Assembly (NCBI GenBank): GCA_003250395.1
Contig: QKGM01000002.1
Location: 62,001 to 126,000 of the forward strand
Reading direction: 5' to 3'
DNA length: 64,000 nt
Origin: Bacteroidota bacterium
Lineage (GTDB): Bacteria; Bacteroidota; Bacteroidia; Bacteroidales; TTA-H9
In this document: positions 39,038-47,739 of the stretch, in pieces
Layout of the letters: every line of letters begins with the position of its first letter
Numbering within the stretch: the stretch's first letter is position 1
Program-made: the position numbers and the translations under genes
Notes under the pieces: model-generated
What the model was told of the DNA's origin: nothing
Seen by the model: only the letters and a program-made list of their open reading frames with translations
Database searches by the model: none

Positions 39038-39392
39038 GCCCAGTACAAGCAATCATAAACCTGAGCTTTTTATTTCTCAGTCGTATGAGGGCATGATCCC
39101 CCCGCCTAATATGATGGCGGAATTTATGAATGTTGATCCAACTTTCCCGGAGAGAATTATGGCGATGGCTGAAAAAGAATCAGCGCATCGACATAAAAAT
39201 GAATTAATGTTGAATAAGGGTTTGGTCAGGAGTACTTATTTGGGAATGCTGTTGGGATTTTTTGCTGCTTGTATGGTTGGTTATCTTGTATATTTTGCTT
39301 TGACATTAGGATACGCAACGGAGGCTGCAATAATTGCAACCGGAGTTATTGTTGCTATTGCAGGTGTGTTCGTTTACAAGAAGAGGCGATAA
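39012..39392 (+). CDS. DUF2335 family membrane protein
   Basis: This 126-residue protein has the DUF2335 pattern: a Pro-rich entry (GMIPPPNMMAEFM), VDPTFPERIMAMAEKESAHRH, then a basic/polar helix (KNELMLNKGLVRSTYLG) and a hairpin of two transmembrane helices (MLLGFFAACMVGYLVYFAL; AAIIATGVIVAIAGVFVY) ending KKRR. The length fits the family. Function is unknown; proteins of this kind are found scattered in accessory regions. It overlaps the upstream small ORF by 26 bases and is 8 bases before the STAS-like gene, so the three form one unit. Confidence 0.8.
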   Translation: MNRPEKQTKPSTSNHKPELFISQSYEGMIPPPNMMAEFMNVDPTFPERIMAMAEKESAHRHKNELMLNKGLVRSTYLGMLLGFFAACMVGYLVYFALTLGYATEAAIIATGVIVAIAGVFVYKKRR

Positions 39393-39400
39393 TTCCCTTA

Positions 39401-39685
39401 ATGAACAAAGCAGTTATTTCACAATTTGTCGTTGACACTTGCACTAATGCAAACGGTGAGGTTTTATATAATATTCTGAAGCCTTACTTTGAAAGGAAAG
39501 AGCTTGTTTCTGTCTCGTTTACAAGCCTTAGTCCTATGTTATCATCATTTTTCAATTCCTCATTCGGTGAGTTAATTGAGAATTATGGACTTAATGTTTT
39601 CAAAAAAACGATAAGGTTGATCGATATTCCTAAAAATCAAGTTGACCTCATACGTAGTTACCTGAAGTTTCATTTAGAACAGTAA
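39401..39685 (+). CDS. STAS-like (DUF4325) protein
   Basis: A 94-residue protein. I use the ATG at 39401; the upstream in-frame stretch is Cys-rich and overlaps the DUF2335 gene. The core VSVSFTSLSPMLSSFFNSSFGELI matches the DUF4325/STAS-like pattern, where a buried strand is followed by Ser/Thr and an F-x-x-x-F-G/D-E-L helix. The family is related to anti-anti-sigma-type STAS domains, often fused or adjacent to signalling ATPases. Here there is no kinase partner. The gene ends with a strong terminator 20 bases downstream. Confidence 0.75.
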   Translation: MNKAVISQFVVDTCTNANGEVLYNILKPYFERKELVSVSFTSLSPMLSSFFNSSFGELIENYGLNVFKKTIRLIDIPKNQVDLIRSYLKFHLEQ

Positions 39686-39705
39686 ATTTTTTTAACTCTG
39701 ATAAC

Positions 39706-39732
39706 AAGGCTACCTAAATAGGTAGCCTTTTG
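39706..39732 (+). terminator. Intrinsic terminator of the DUF2335 trio
   Basis: A 10-bp stem (AAGGCTACCT pairing with AGGTAGCCTT) has loop AAAT and is followed by TTTGTG. It is 20 bases after the STAS-like stop. Confidence 0.8.
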
Positions 39733-39760
39733 TGTATAATTATGTCCGAATAATTATCCT

Positions 39761-39805
39761 AAAAAAAATAAAAAAGCCTTGTAATTACTTTAACTACAAG
39801 GCTTT
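39761..39805 (-). terminator. Intrinsic terminator of the tRNA-Arg gene
   Basis: On the minus strand an 11-bp stem (AAAGCCTTGTA pairing with TACAAGGCTTT) is followed by a T-rich tract. It is 15 bases downstream of the tRNA 3' end. Confidence 0.85.
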
Positions 39806-39819
39806 ATTTTCTATTTCAG

Positions 39820-39892
39820 TGACCCCGGCGGGACTCGAACCCACAACCTGCAGAACCGGAATCTGATATTCTATCCATTGAACTACGGGGCC
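39820..39892 (-). tRNA. tRNA-Arg (anticodon CCG)
   Basis: A 73-base cloverleaf reads on the minus strand. The acceptor stem GGCCCCG pairs with CGGGGTC (one G-U). The D-arm is GTTCAATGGATAGAAT. The anticodon loop TTCCGGT gives CCG. The T-arm GTGGG-TTCGAGT-CCCGC is canonical and the discriminator is A. The CCA end is not encoded. The outermost anticodon-stem pair looks mismatched. It resembles tRNA-Arg(CCG) of other Bacteroidota as I recall it. Confidence 0.95.
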
Positions 39893-39941
39893 ATTAAGCG
39901 GGGCAAATTTACGATGTTTTCCTGAACTATAACAGTAGGGT

Positions 39942-41162
39942 TTAATTTTTACCCAATCCGGGTTTCTTCTGCAGGTGAGGTGCAGTTGCTGTATGCTCTG
40001 TATGAATGAAGGTTTTATTGGCCCCTTTGATCCTGAGCAACGAAAGGAGCATCTTCCACATCCCCATCGGGATATGGAGGAGTGCACCGAAGAGATTTTT
40101 GTTATAAAATGAACGGGGGACACTGAGTATAAATGCTATCACCAGGAGTCCCCATAAACCCATCCAAGCTTTTGTTTCAACCGAAGGCCAGAAGATCAGC
40201 GAAAGCACCATGATAATGGATGTTATCCCCAGCAGGAGGATGCGGGGGATTTGCGCCTGTTGCCATGTTCGGGTAAAATAGTCGATGTTGCCATTGGTAA
40301 ACAAGGCTTTGACAGCAGGAAGTGCATTTCGTCCGAGATAAATAAATTGTACAGAGAGCCATCGGCGTCGCTGATTTCCAAGCGTGTCGAAATTCTGTAC
40401 TTTTTCATCATAGCAGTAAGCGTTTTCGAGAAATTCTACCATTACCCTGTTGCTAGTAAAAAACAATTCGAGATGTTTGTCGAAACCTCCCACGGCGTCA
40501 ACAGTCTTCATCACGCTTTTATACATCCGGAAGTCGAAAGCCATACCTGAACCTATGAGAGAACTACTCAGTCCCAGTGCTCTGTAGCCCTTCCTGAAAA
40601 AATGGTTATTAATCTCCTCACTGATGGCATCGAGGACGGCAACCGGGGTATTCATATTCTTTGCAACACGGTGTCCCTGTACTGCTATGTAACCGGCATC
40701 AAAGGCGTTGTTGATCAGGGTAAGGAAGTTGGCTGCCATCAGGTTATCAGCATCAAGGACCAAAGCGATATCGTACCCGTTACCCAATTTGTCCATGGCA
40801 AAATTCAGAGATCTGGCCTTTGTACTTTTATCGAATTTTACTTCAATCACATGAACGGGCATCGCTTTTAAGGCTTCAATGGTCTCTGGTTTCAGGCTGT
40901 CGGCTATAACCACAATATCATACCATTCCGGAGGATAATCCTGATGAAGGGCGTCGGCAGCCACCTCCATAATTACCTGATCTTCTTTGTAGGATGGGAT
41001 AAGGACCGCTATTTTCCGGAATTGTTGTGACATAGCTAATTCCGGAGGTTTTCTGAAACAACCCGCAATGGCCAGAATCACCAGGAATACTACCATCAGG
41101 GCGATGATACCCCAAAGCAACCAGTTCAATCCAAGCAATAATTGCAGTACAAAGGTCTCCAT
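39942..41162 (-). CDS. Membrane-bound family 2 glycosyltransferase
   Basis: A 406-residue inner-membrane glycosyltransferase of the GT2 type. It has an N-terminal transmembrane helix, then the GT-A domain with IAVLIPSYKED, the metal-binding DxD-like LVLDADN, GSGMAFDFRMY and the Q-R-R-R-W motif (GNQRRRWLSVQF) typical of processive or cellulose-synthase-like GT2 enzymes. Two or three further helices at the C-terminal end (ILLLGITSIIMVLSLIFW; LWGLLVIAFILSV) complete the membrane part. The product is unknown: probably a surface polysaccharide or glycolipid. The gene is alone on its strand between the tRNA and phoH. No polysaccharide cluster surrounds it. Confidence 0.9.
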   Translation of the reverse strand: METFVLQLLLGLNWLLWGIIALMVVFLVILAIAGCFRKPPELAMSQQFRKIAVLIPSYKEDQVIMEVAADALHQDYPPEWYDIVVIADSLKPETIEALKAMPVHVIEVKFDKSTKARSLNFAMDKLGNGYDIALVLDADNLMAANFLTLINNAFDAGYIAVQGHRVAKNMNTPVAVLDAISEEINNHFFRKGYRALGLSSSLIGSGMAFDFRMYKSVMKTVDAVGGFDKHLELFFTSNRVMVEFLENAYCYDEKVQNFDTLGNQRRRWLSVQFIYLGRNALPAVKALFTNGNIDYFTRTWQQAQIPRILLLGITSIIMVLSLIFWPSVETKAWMGLWGLLVIAFILSVPRSFYNKNLFGALLHIPMGMWKMLLSLLRIKGANKTFIHTEHTATAPHLQKKPGLGKN

Positions 41163-41310
41163 AATTTTATTTTTTCTTAAATCAAAGATAATTCATTCAT
41201 GTTAGCCTGCAATGGCTTCCTGCATTATGCGGGAGTTTTTTTCATGTCAGAGGACACATTCTCTGGAATTGTAGTAGCTTTGATAGGTCTAACCTCAAAT
41301 TTGAACTGTT

Positions 41311-42690
41311 ATGGCTATAAAGAAAGAAGTGACTGCAAAAGCAGTAAATGGAAAAAAGAATGGCTCGAAGAGCCCCAAGAAGATTTTTGTACTTGATACC
41401 TCAGTAATCTTATATAATCACGATGCGGTCAACAGCTTTGATGACAATGATATTGCCATCCCTATTACCGTGCTTGAGGAGCTCGATAATTTTAAAAAGG
41501 GAAACGAGATAAAGAACTTTGAGGCCCGTGAATTCATCAGGATTCTTGACAGGTTGTCGAAGAAAAAGCTAATATCAGATTGGGTTCCGCTTGAAAACAA
41601 GAAGGGAGGTCGTTTCAGGATTGTTATTGATGAGCGGAGTAGTTCGGATGTACAGCAGATATTCGGAGGTTACAAGAATGATCATAGGATTCTCAGTGCC
41701 GCCTTAATGTTACGTGAAAAGAACCCAGGGCAGAAGGTTATCATGGTATCGAAGGATATAAACCTGAGAATTAAGGCTAAATCGCTTGGGCTTCAGGCTG
41801 AGGATTTTGAAACAGGTAAAATTAAAGATCTTGACCTCTTATACAAAGGAACATCAGAGGTTAATGACCTTGATCCTTCTCTTATCGAACTCATTTATCA
41901 ACAGGGATGGTGTAACCCTGACGAAGTGGGAGTAAGAGAGCCCATCGCCAATCAATATTTTATTTTAAACAGCCCCGTAAGTTCAGCACTCGGCTTTTAC
42001 AATGCAACATCAAAGCATATTGAAAGGATCGACAAGCACCCTGTTCAACGTATTACACCAAGAAATGCCGAACAGGTATTTGCCTTACATGCTATCACCA
42101 ATCCGGATGTTAAGCTGGTTACTCTTCAGGGGGTAGCCGGAACAGGAAAGACTCTGTTAGCCCTTGCAGGGGCTCTAGACCAAAGAAGGAATTTTAAACA
42201 GATTTATCTTGCCCGTCCAATTGTCCCGTTGAGCAACAAGGACCTTGGATTCCTGCCTGGTGATGCGAATGAAAAGATCACGCCTTATATGGAACCATTG
42301 CACGATAACCTGAAGTTTATTAAAAATCAATATAGCGAACGTGATAAGGAATATGGACAGTTTGATGAGATGCTTCAGTCGGAAAAAATTGTAATTTCTC
42401 CATTGGCATTCATCAGAGGACGCAGCCTTTCAAATATTTGTTTTATTGTTGATGAAGCCCAGAACCTGACCCCTCATGAAGTGAAGACAATTATAACCAG
42501 GGCAGGTGAAGGGACCAAGATTATTTTCACCGGTGATATTTTCCAGATAGATACACCTTATCTCGATTCTCAGAGTAATGGACTATCTTACCTGATTGAT
42601 AAGATTAAACATCATCCTATCTATGCCCATGTAAGGCTTGAGAAAGGTGAACGCTCCGAACTGGCTAATCTGGCCAACGATTTATTGTAA
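41311..42690 (+). CDS. PIN-PhoH family ATPase
   Basis: A 459-residue cytosolic protein with two domains. The N-terminal PIN domain (about residues 24-150) has KIFVLDTSVILY with an acidic catalytic Asp, VLEELDNFK and the GYKNDHRILSAAL acidic site. The C-terminal PhoH ATPase has Walker A GVAGTGKT (274-281) and Walker B FIVDEAQNL (Asp381-Glu382). This is the YlaK/PhoH2 arrangement, where PIN ribonuclease and PhoH helicase/ATPase activities are combined. Cellular role in RNA processing is taken from the family. It is a single gene with a strong terminator. Confidence 0.95.
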   Translation: MAIKKEVTAKAVNGKKNGSKSPKKIFVLDTSVILYNHDAVNSFDDNDIAIPITVLEELDNFKKGNEIKNFEAREFIRILDRLSKKKLISDWVPLENKKGGRFRIVIDERSSSDVQQIFGGYKNDHRILSAALMLREKNPGQKVIMVSKDINLRIKAKSLGLQAEDFETGKIKDLDLLYKGTSEVNDLDPSLIELIYQQGWCNPDEVGVREPIANQYFILNSPVSSALGFYNATSKHIERIDKHPVQRITPRNAEQVFALHAITNPDVKLVTLQGVAGTGKTLLALAGALDQRRNFKQIYLARPIVPLSNKDLGFLPGDANEKITPYMEPLHDNLKFIKNQYSERDKEYGQFDEMLQSEKIVISPLAFIRGRSLSNICFIVDEAQNLTPHEVKTIITRAGEGTKIIFTGDIFQIDTPYLDSQSNGLSYLIDKIKHHPIYAHVRLEKGERSELANLANDLL

Positions 42691-42713
42691 ATGGGTTACT
42701 GGCTATAAACTTT

Positions 42714-42749
42714 CCCCCGTTCTGTCAGCAGAGCGGGGGTTTTATTTTG
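42714..42749 (+). terminator. Intrinsic terminator of the PIN-PhoH gene
   Basis: An 11-bp GC-rich stem (CCCCCGTTCTG pairing with CAGAGCGGGGG, one wobble) and a four-base loop precede TTTTATTTT. Confidence 0.9.
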
Positions 42750-42835
42750 TAGTAATTTCTCTGGTTTAAAGGAAAATTTTCCTTTCGAAAAGAGTTTTGG
42801 GTAAAATTTCACTGAGAATCCGTTACCAGATTATT

Positions 42836-42866
42836 TAAAAGTTAACCCGGCTTTAAGCCGGGTTAA
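42836..42866 (-). terminator. Intrinsic terminator of the 1320-residue propeller gene
   Basis: A nearly perfect palindrome (TTAACCCGGCT-TTA-AGCCGGGTTAA) lies 47 bases after the propeller gene stop. On the minus strand it is followed by CTTTTAAATAA. Confidence 0.7.
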
Positions 42867-42912
42867 TTAACCAAATAAAAACCTAAACCAGTTATATATA
42901 GCGAACAAAGTT

Positions 42913-45900
42913 TTATTTCCTGATGATCTTAAATACCTGCTGATCAGAAGAAGTGACTTTGAGCAGATATATTCCTTGAGGAAAGACGTCGGAGTTTATG
43001 GAAAGGTTGCCTTTAAACTTACCCTTTTTAATTAATACCAATGAACCAGTCAGGTCATAGATTTCTATAATCGATACCTCTTTGCCGGTGGGAATTATTA
43101 CAGAGAAAAAATTATTGAAGGGATTAGGCTGAATAGATATACTGTTGGTCGCGAGTTCTACGGTACCTGTTGAGTTTATTACAGCAATATGCAAGGTGTC
43201 GGATGTTTCTTCGCCACAGCTATATGTTACATGAACTGACAGGCTGGCAATACCGGTCTTTTGCCATTCAATTTCACAATGGTCGCCCTGATTATTTACA
43301 ACGCCAAGGGAGTCGGGAGTTATTGTCCATTCTGTGATTCCATCTGTCCCGATACCAGTAGTGAAGTAGTCCGAATGCCTGATCAGTCTTAGATCAATTT
43401 CTGTCTCACCTGTAGGTTTCTCTGGTCTTACCGGTAGAAAATCAATCCTGAAAAGGCGGCTCTCACCTGATACTCCATTTTTTGCAGGTGTAACGACGAG
43501 GTTTCCTGGTGTTGCCTGTTGGGTAAAGTCAATCACTACAGTAGATGTTCCCTGTCCTGATACGAAGTTAGCACCAGTACCAGTATAACTCCACAGGTAG
43601 GTAGTGCCTGGCTGTGAAGTAACTGAGTATTCATTACCCGAGTGATGCAGGCAAGGGTTTCCCTGCCCGGAAACAGAGGAGGGGCGTGCTGGAGGGATTG
43701 TAACTGACTTCAGCGAATAGTATTCCCAATTTGATATTGAAAAGAGCCCGGCAAGAATTAACCTTTCGCTACTACCAATTATTTCTCTTACATTATCGGA
43801 GCTATAATAACTTTTTTTATCGAGGAGTGGAATCCAGTTAAGAACTTCTCCCGATGAGTCTGAAAATGCTCTGAGGGCATATTGTGGAATTCCTGTAATG
43901 CTTTTGAAATCGGCTCCTAAGTATATGGTATCGTTGACCACATTAATACACTGGGGGGGTGTACAGCTTAATCTGCTCATATTGTGCAGGTTCCCTGATT
44001 CTATATCAACCGAGGCATAGGAAGGTTGAAATTGCCCGGATATATAATTAAAATTTCCACCTAAATAAACTCTCTTTTCAGATAATGCAATCGCCGCAAT
44101 CTCTCCGTTGGGGCCAGGATTCCAGTCTGTTGCTGTACCATCTGATTTTCTGATAGCAGCAGTATTTTTTCTATTTGCCCCTCCAATTGAATTGAATACT
44201 CCTCCAATGTATACCAGTGAATCACTTTTCGCCATTGAATTGACCCAGAAAGGGGTTCCGTTATTCCATGGATTCCAGTCAAGCAGAGCTCCTGTGACGT
44301 TATCAACAGCAACTATTCCTTTTCGTGGTAAGTTGTTTACAGTATCAAATGTCCCCCCTATATACACTCTGTCCCCATCCGGAAGAACACAATTCAACCA
44401 GTGTGGATTGGTCTTTATTTTTGGATCCCAGGAAGTTATTTCACCTGTTACCGCATCAATCTGTTTTATCCCGCTTTTATAAAGGTCTCCTGCCATCTTG
44501 AATGATCCGATAATATAAACTTTATCACCTTCGTGACGAATTTGTCCGATGTAGCCATCTATTTTTGGGTTCCAGTCGACTAATTCACCCGATTCGGTGT
44601 TTAGAGCAGCAACATTATATCTGCATGACCCTCCGGTGGTTGTAAAATTGCCCCCGGCATAAAGGTTGTTATTTTGAATATTTATTGTATAGACTCCGCC
44701 GTTAATCCGTATGTTATTATCAATAAGTGCTCCGGATTCTCTGCTGAAACATAAGATTCCGTTAGCAGTATCTGACAATGAGTTATTTGCTTCACTTCCT
44801 CCGTACACTTTGTCGCCATCAATTGCCAGGCAGTGAAGGCTCCAGGAAATAGCAGGTTCCCATGAGTCCTGTTCTCCTGTTATGATATTAAATCGCTTTA
44901 CTGGTTGATCAATAATTGGGTAGTTTGTGTATGTCAGGGTCGTGTATATTTCATTTTCATCAATATAAATGTAGACCAAGGGTTCGTGATCAGCTGTAAG
45001 ATTTGCGTTCCAGGCATAAGCCAGTCCTGTCTGTGGGTTTATAGCCGCGATTCTTCTTCTTACTGATTGGGCAACCCTGTCGAAGTACCCGCAAATCCAT
45101 AATTTTCCGTTTGAGAATATCATATCTGTTATCGTGTTATCTACGCCGGGGTTCAATTCAAGCACCTCTCCAGTGCCTGAACTGATCGCCGCAATATTTT
45201 CACGCTTGCTGCTCCCCGCAGAAGTAAATGATCCCCCGATAAATAGTGTATCACCAGAAGAGGCAAGTGAATAAATGGTGCCGTTAATCAATGGCGGTTC
45301 GACGGTAATATCCCCGGATGTAGTATCTATTATAGTCAATCCTTTACATTGCTTTCCTCCAATCGGATTATACAAATTAGTGACGAAAAGGTTTGTCCCG
45401 TCTGACGTGATTGTATTTGTCATCTCCCCGATATTTACATCCCAGGACAGAGCCAATCCGTCTGACAATTTGATTGAAGCACTCTTGTAACAGCGGTATT
45501 CTCCTATAGTATCAAATTCTCCTGCTATATAAAGCCTTTCGCCACATTTTGCCATAGCATTTATTTTTCCATTTGGCGCTGGGTTCCATGGCAAACAGCT
45601 TCCAGTTGTCATATCTATGGCGGCTAACCCATTTCTTGGTGTCTGGTTGACCATCGTGAACTCTCCCCCTACAATTAATTTATCTCCATAGATGGTGTAT
45701 GAATTTACTGCCTTGTCCAGGTAAGGATACCAGTTTTTATTATCTCCTGTCCGGATGTCGAGAGCCCCGATATAATACTGAGTGATATTGTTAATTTTGT
45801 ATATATTTCCGATGATATAAAGTGATTCATCTTGCAGGGCCATTTGCTTAATTTCGCCTTGTACGCTTGGCGCCCATGCTGTTGCTTTTCCAGTAACAGT

Positions 45901-46875
45901 TGAGACAGCTGCAATTCCAAAACGTACTTCACCCCCAATACCATAAAACTCTCCTGCAGCGTATATTACAGTATCTGTTGCTACAATTGAACGAACGATC
46001 CCTCCTGATACCGGTTTCCAGGACGATGCCCTTTGGCTTTGAATATTGATACAACCTATGTTATATCTTGATGAATCACCTATGCTTGAGAATTCGCCTC
46101 CTATATATAGTAAGCTGTCGTGAAGCGCCATGGTGGCAACTGTACCTTCGATCCTGATGTTAAATTCATCAACTTCACCATTGGCTGCCAGGTGGGCAAA
46201 CCCATACCTCGCGCTGTCTCCTATATACGAGAATGATCCTGAAATGAACCAGCCACCTTTACCATCGCTGATCAATGATTCAATTGGGCCATTTGGCTCA
46301 GCTACAGACAAAGCATCTGTTCCGGTTAGTGTGTCAAGTATTGCCCCATATCTGTGAAACAAAGAGTATTTGTCATATGACTGAAAACTTCCTGCAACAG
46401 CAAGTTTTCCGTTTATCAGACAAAGTTCTGTTACTTCCTGATCAAAGCCTTTGTTTCTAAGCCTACCGGTTGGATTTCCTTGGTTATCAATATGTGCAAT
46501 TCGATATCGTACGCTGTCACCAATTTTCGTGAAATTCCCCCCGATATACCAGCCTCCCTGTCCATCAGTCACCGAGCAGTACACGGCTTCATTGGGTTGA
46601 TTCGTTCCTTGCGATTCCTGACCGGTGTTTTTGTCGAAAATTGTACTGTTTAGCCTGGGTTTTCCGACCCGGCTAAAGTGACCACCAATGTAAAGCCTTT
46701 TTAATATCGTATCTTCATCGATTGTTGATATATCCCCGTTAGGTTGCCACCAATCGGGACTCGTGTTCTGAGCCTGGTTTAATATTGAAATTAGCAACAT
46801 GGGCAAAAAAAGTGCCACTATTCTGCAGTATTTACTTGAACTGGTTAAAATCGAATAAATGTTAGATTTTATCAT
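42913..46875 (-). CDS. Giant secreted propeller-repeat protein with T9SS type A domain
   Basis: A 1320-residue exported protein with a signal peptide ending near NQAQ. Residues 40-1090 are a long array of repeats with the pattern (V/L)YIGG-x-F-xx-IGD-xx-R-xx-(I/A)AAI-x-xx-(T/S)G-x(5)-W-x-P. Examples are YIGGEFSSIGDSSR, YIGGSFTSAGSSKR, YAGGNFTTTGGSCR and YIGGVFNSIGGANR. These look like PQQ/delta-60-type beta-propeller blades. Two PKD-like Ig domains follow (about 1090-1240). The end is a T9SS type A domain (SIQPNPFNNFFSV, EIYDLTGS, VFPQGIYLLKVTS). It should be secreted by T9SS and sit on the surface. The ligand is unknown. It is monocistronic with a terminator. Confidence 0.92.
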   Translation of the reverse strand: MIKSNIYSILTSSSKYCRIVALFLPMLLISILNQAQNTSPDWWQPNGDISTIDEDTILKRLYIGGHFSRVGKPRLNSTIFDKNTGQESQGTNQPNEAVYCSVTDGQGGWYIGGNFTKIGDSVRYRIAHIDNQGNPTGRLRNKGFDQEVTELCLINGKLAVAGSFQSYDKYSLFHRYGAILDTLTGTDALSVAEPNGPIESLISDGKGGWFISGSFSYIGDSARYGFAHLAANGEVDEFNIRIEGTVATMALHDSLLYIGGEFSSIGDSSRYNIGCINIQSQRASSWKPVSGGIVRSIVATDTVIYAAGEFYGIGGEVRFGIAAVSTVTGKATAWAPSVQGEIKQMALQDESLYIIGNIYKINNITQYYIGALDIRTGDNKNWYPYLDKAVNSYTIYGDKLIVGGEFTMVNQTPRNGLAAIDMTTGSCLPWNPAPNGKINAMAKCGERLYIAGEFDTIGEYRCYKSASIKLSDGLALSWDVNIGEMTNTITSDGTNLFVTNLYNPIGGKQCKGLTIIDTTSGDITVEPPLINGTIYSLASSGDTLFIGGSFTSAGSSKRENIAAISSGTGEVLELNPGVDNTITDMIFSNGKLWICGYFDRVAQSVRRRIAAINPQTGLAYAWNANLTADHEPLVYIYIDENEIYTTLTYTNYPIIDQPVKRFNIITGEQDSWEPAISWSLHCLAIDGDKVYGGSEANNSLSDTANGILCFSRESGALIDNNIRINGGVYTINIQNNNLYAGGNFTTTGGSCRYNVAALNTESGELVDWNPKIDGYIGQIRHEGDKVYIIGSFKMAGDLYKSGIKQIDAVTGEITSWDPKIKTNPHWLNCVLPDGDRVYIGGTFDTVNNLPRKGIVAVDNVTGALLDWNPWNNGTPFWVNSMAKSDSLVYIGGVFNSIGGANRKNTAAIRKSDGTATDWNPGPNGEIAAIALSEKRVYLGGNFNYISGQFQPSYASVDIESGNLHNMSRLSCTPPQCINVVNDTIYLGADFKSITGIPQYALRAFSDSSGEVLNWIPLLDKKSYYSSDNVREIIGSSERLILAGLFSISNWEYYSLKSVTIPPARPSSVSGQGNPCLHHSGNEYSVTSQPGTTYLWSYTGTGANFVSGQGTSTVVIDFTQQATPGNLVVTPAKNGVSGESRLFRIDFLPVRPEKPTGETEIDLRLIRHSDYFTTGIGTDGITEWTITPDSLGVVNNQGDHCEIEWQKTGIASLSVHVTYSCGEETSDTLHIAVINSTGTVELATNSISIQPNPFNNFFSVIIPTGKEVSIIEIYDLTGSLVLIKKGKFKGNLSINSDVFPQGIYLLKVTSSDQQVFKIIRK

Positions 46876-47739
46876 GCTGATTTATGTTTTGCTGGTTGAT
46901 TTGCATCTGCGATACAGGTACAGTTTAACTGCTTTTAATACTAATTCTTATTAATTATTAATCGAATCTAGAACTTGAAACATCATGGTTCTTGATTATC
47001 ATACCTTAAATGGTAATTCAAGTCCTGGATAATCCTGATTAAGTCGTTCCATTGAAGACTTTTGTTAATTTGATTGTTTTTATTACAGACTTGGTTATCC
47101 CGTGAATGGTTGCCTGATTTATTAGTGTTTGACACTAATAATTTTTCCCATTGTATCCTGTGTGAAGATTTGCCCCTTTACCGGGATATGATGTATTAAT
47201 TTCTGGTAATTACAGATCAATGAAAAGCGGGGGCAATGATGGGCCTGAATATTATTACGTGGCGACAGACAGCATAGTCTTAGTTTAAAACTTACCGGAT
47301 ACCTGTTCAGGTAACCTCTTGCAAGTTGAAGGTACCGTTTCAAATCAGGCATCTGATCCAGATATCCTTACAAATCTCAGTTAAAACACTTAGATATCTC
47401 ATTTCAGATTTAGTACTTTTTGTGGTTTTATTAAAGATTTCGGGCGATAAGTAGTTTTCTGATTCTGTTTTATGAAAATGAATCAGCAGAGGTTTCCCGA
47501 TTTGGAACACTATGATCTTTATTTTCGCCCTTACTTAACCCATTCATCTTTTGTCGTTTTAGAAAGGGGGTAAATGTCCTTTATTCTAAACGGAAGCAGA
47601 TAAACCAATTGAATGTGGTTACACAATTTGATAATCCGGAAAGCGTTTTATGGCCACGTCATTTCTGAGGAATTATTTGTACACGATTAAACATTACCTG
47701 GTTCAAACTGTATAATAATTTTGAATGATATGATACACC
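46876..47739. other. Gene-free region between the propeller and Msr genes
   Basis: This 864-base AT-rich region lies between two divergent genes. It has a perfect 8-bp inverted repeat (ATTAGTGT-TTG-ACACTAAT, 47121-47139) followed by a short T-run. A TAnnTTTG-type site (TAATTTTG, 47716-47723) is close to the Msr start. A minus-strand 76-codon ORF (47122-47352) is not convincing. Confidence 0.45.

Noticed and set aside
39269..39400. N-terminal extension of the STAS-like protein
   Set aside because: Cys-rich reading of the DUF2335 gene in another frame.
39820..39892. Integrated element with tRNA att site
   Set aside because: No integrase gene and no second copy of the tRNA 3' end were found; only the AT-rich composition supports it.
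47122..47352. 76-codon minus-strand ORF
   Set aside because: No signature, in an AT-rich spacer with a palindrome; reads as chance.
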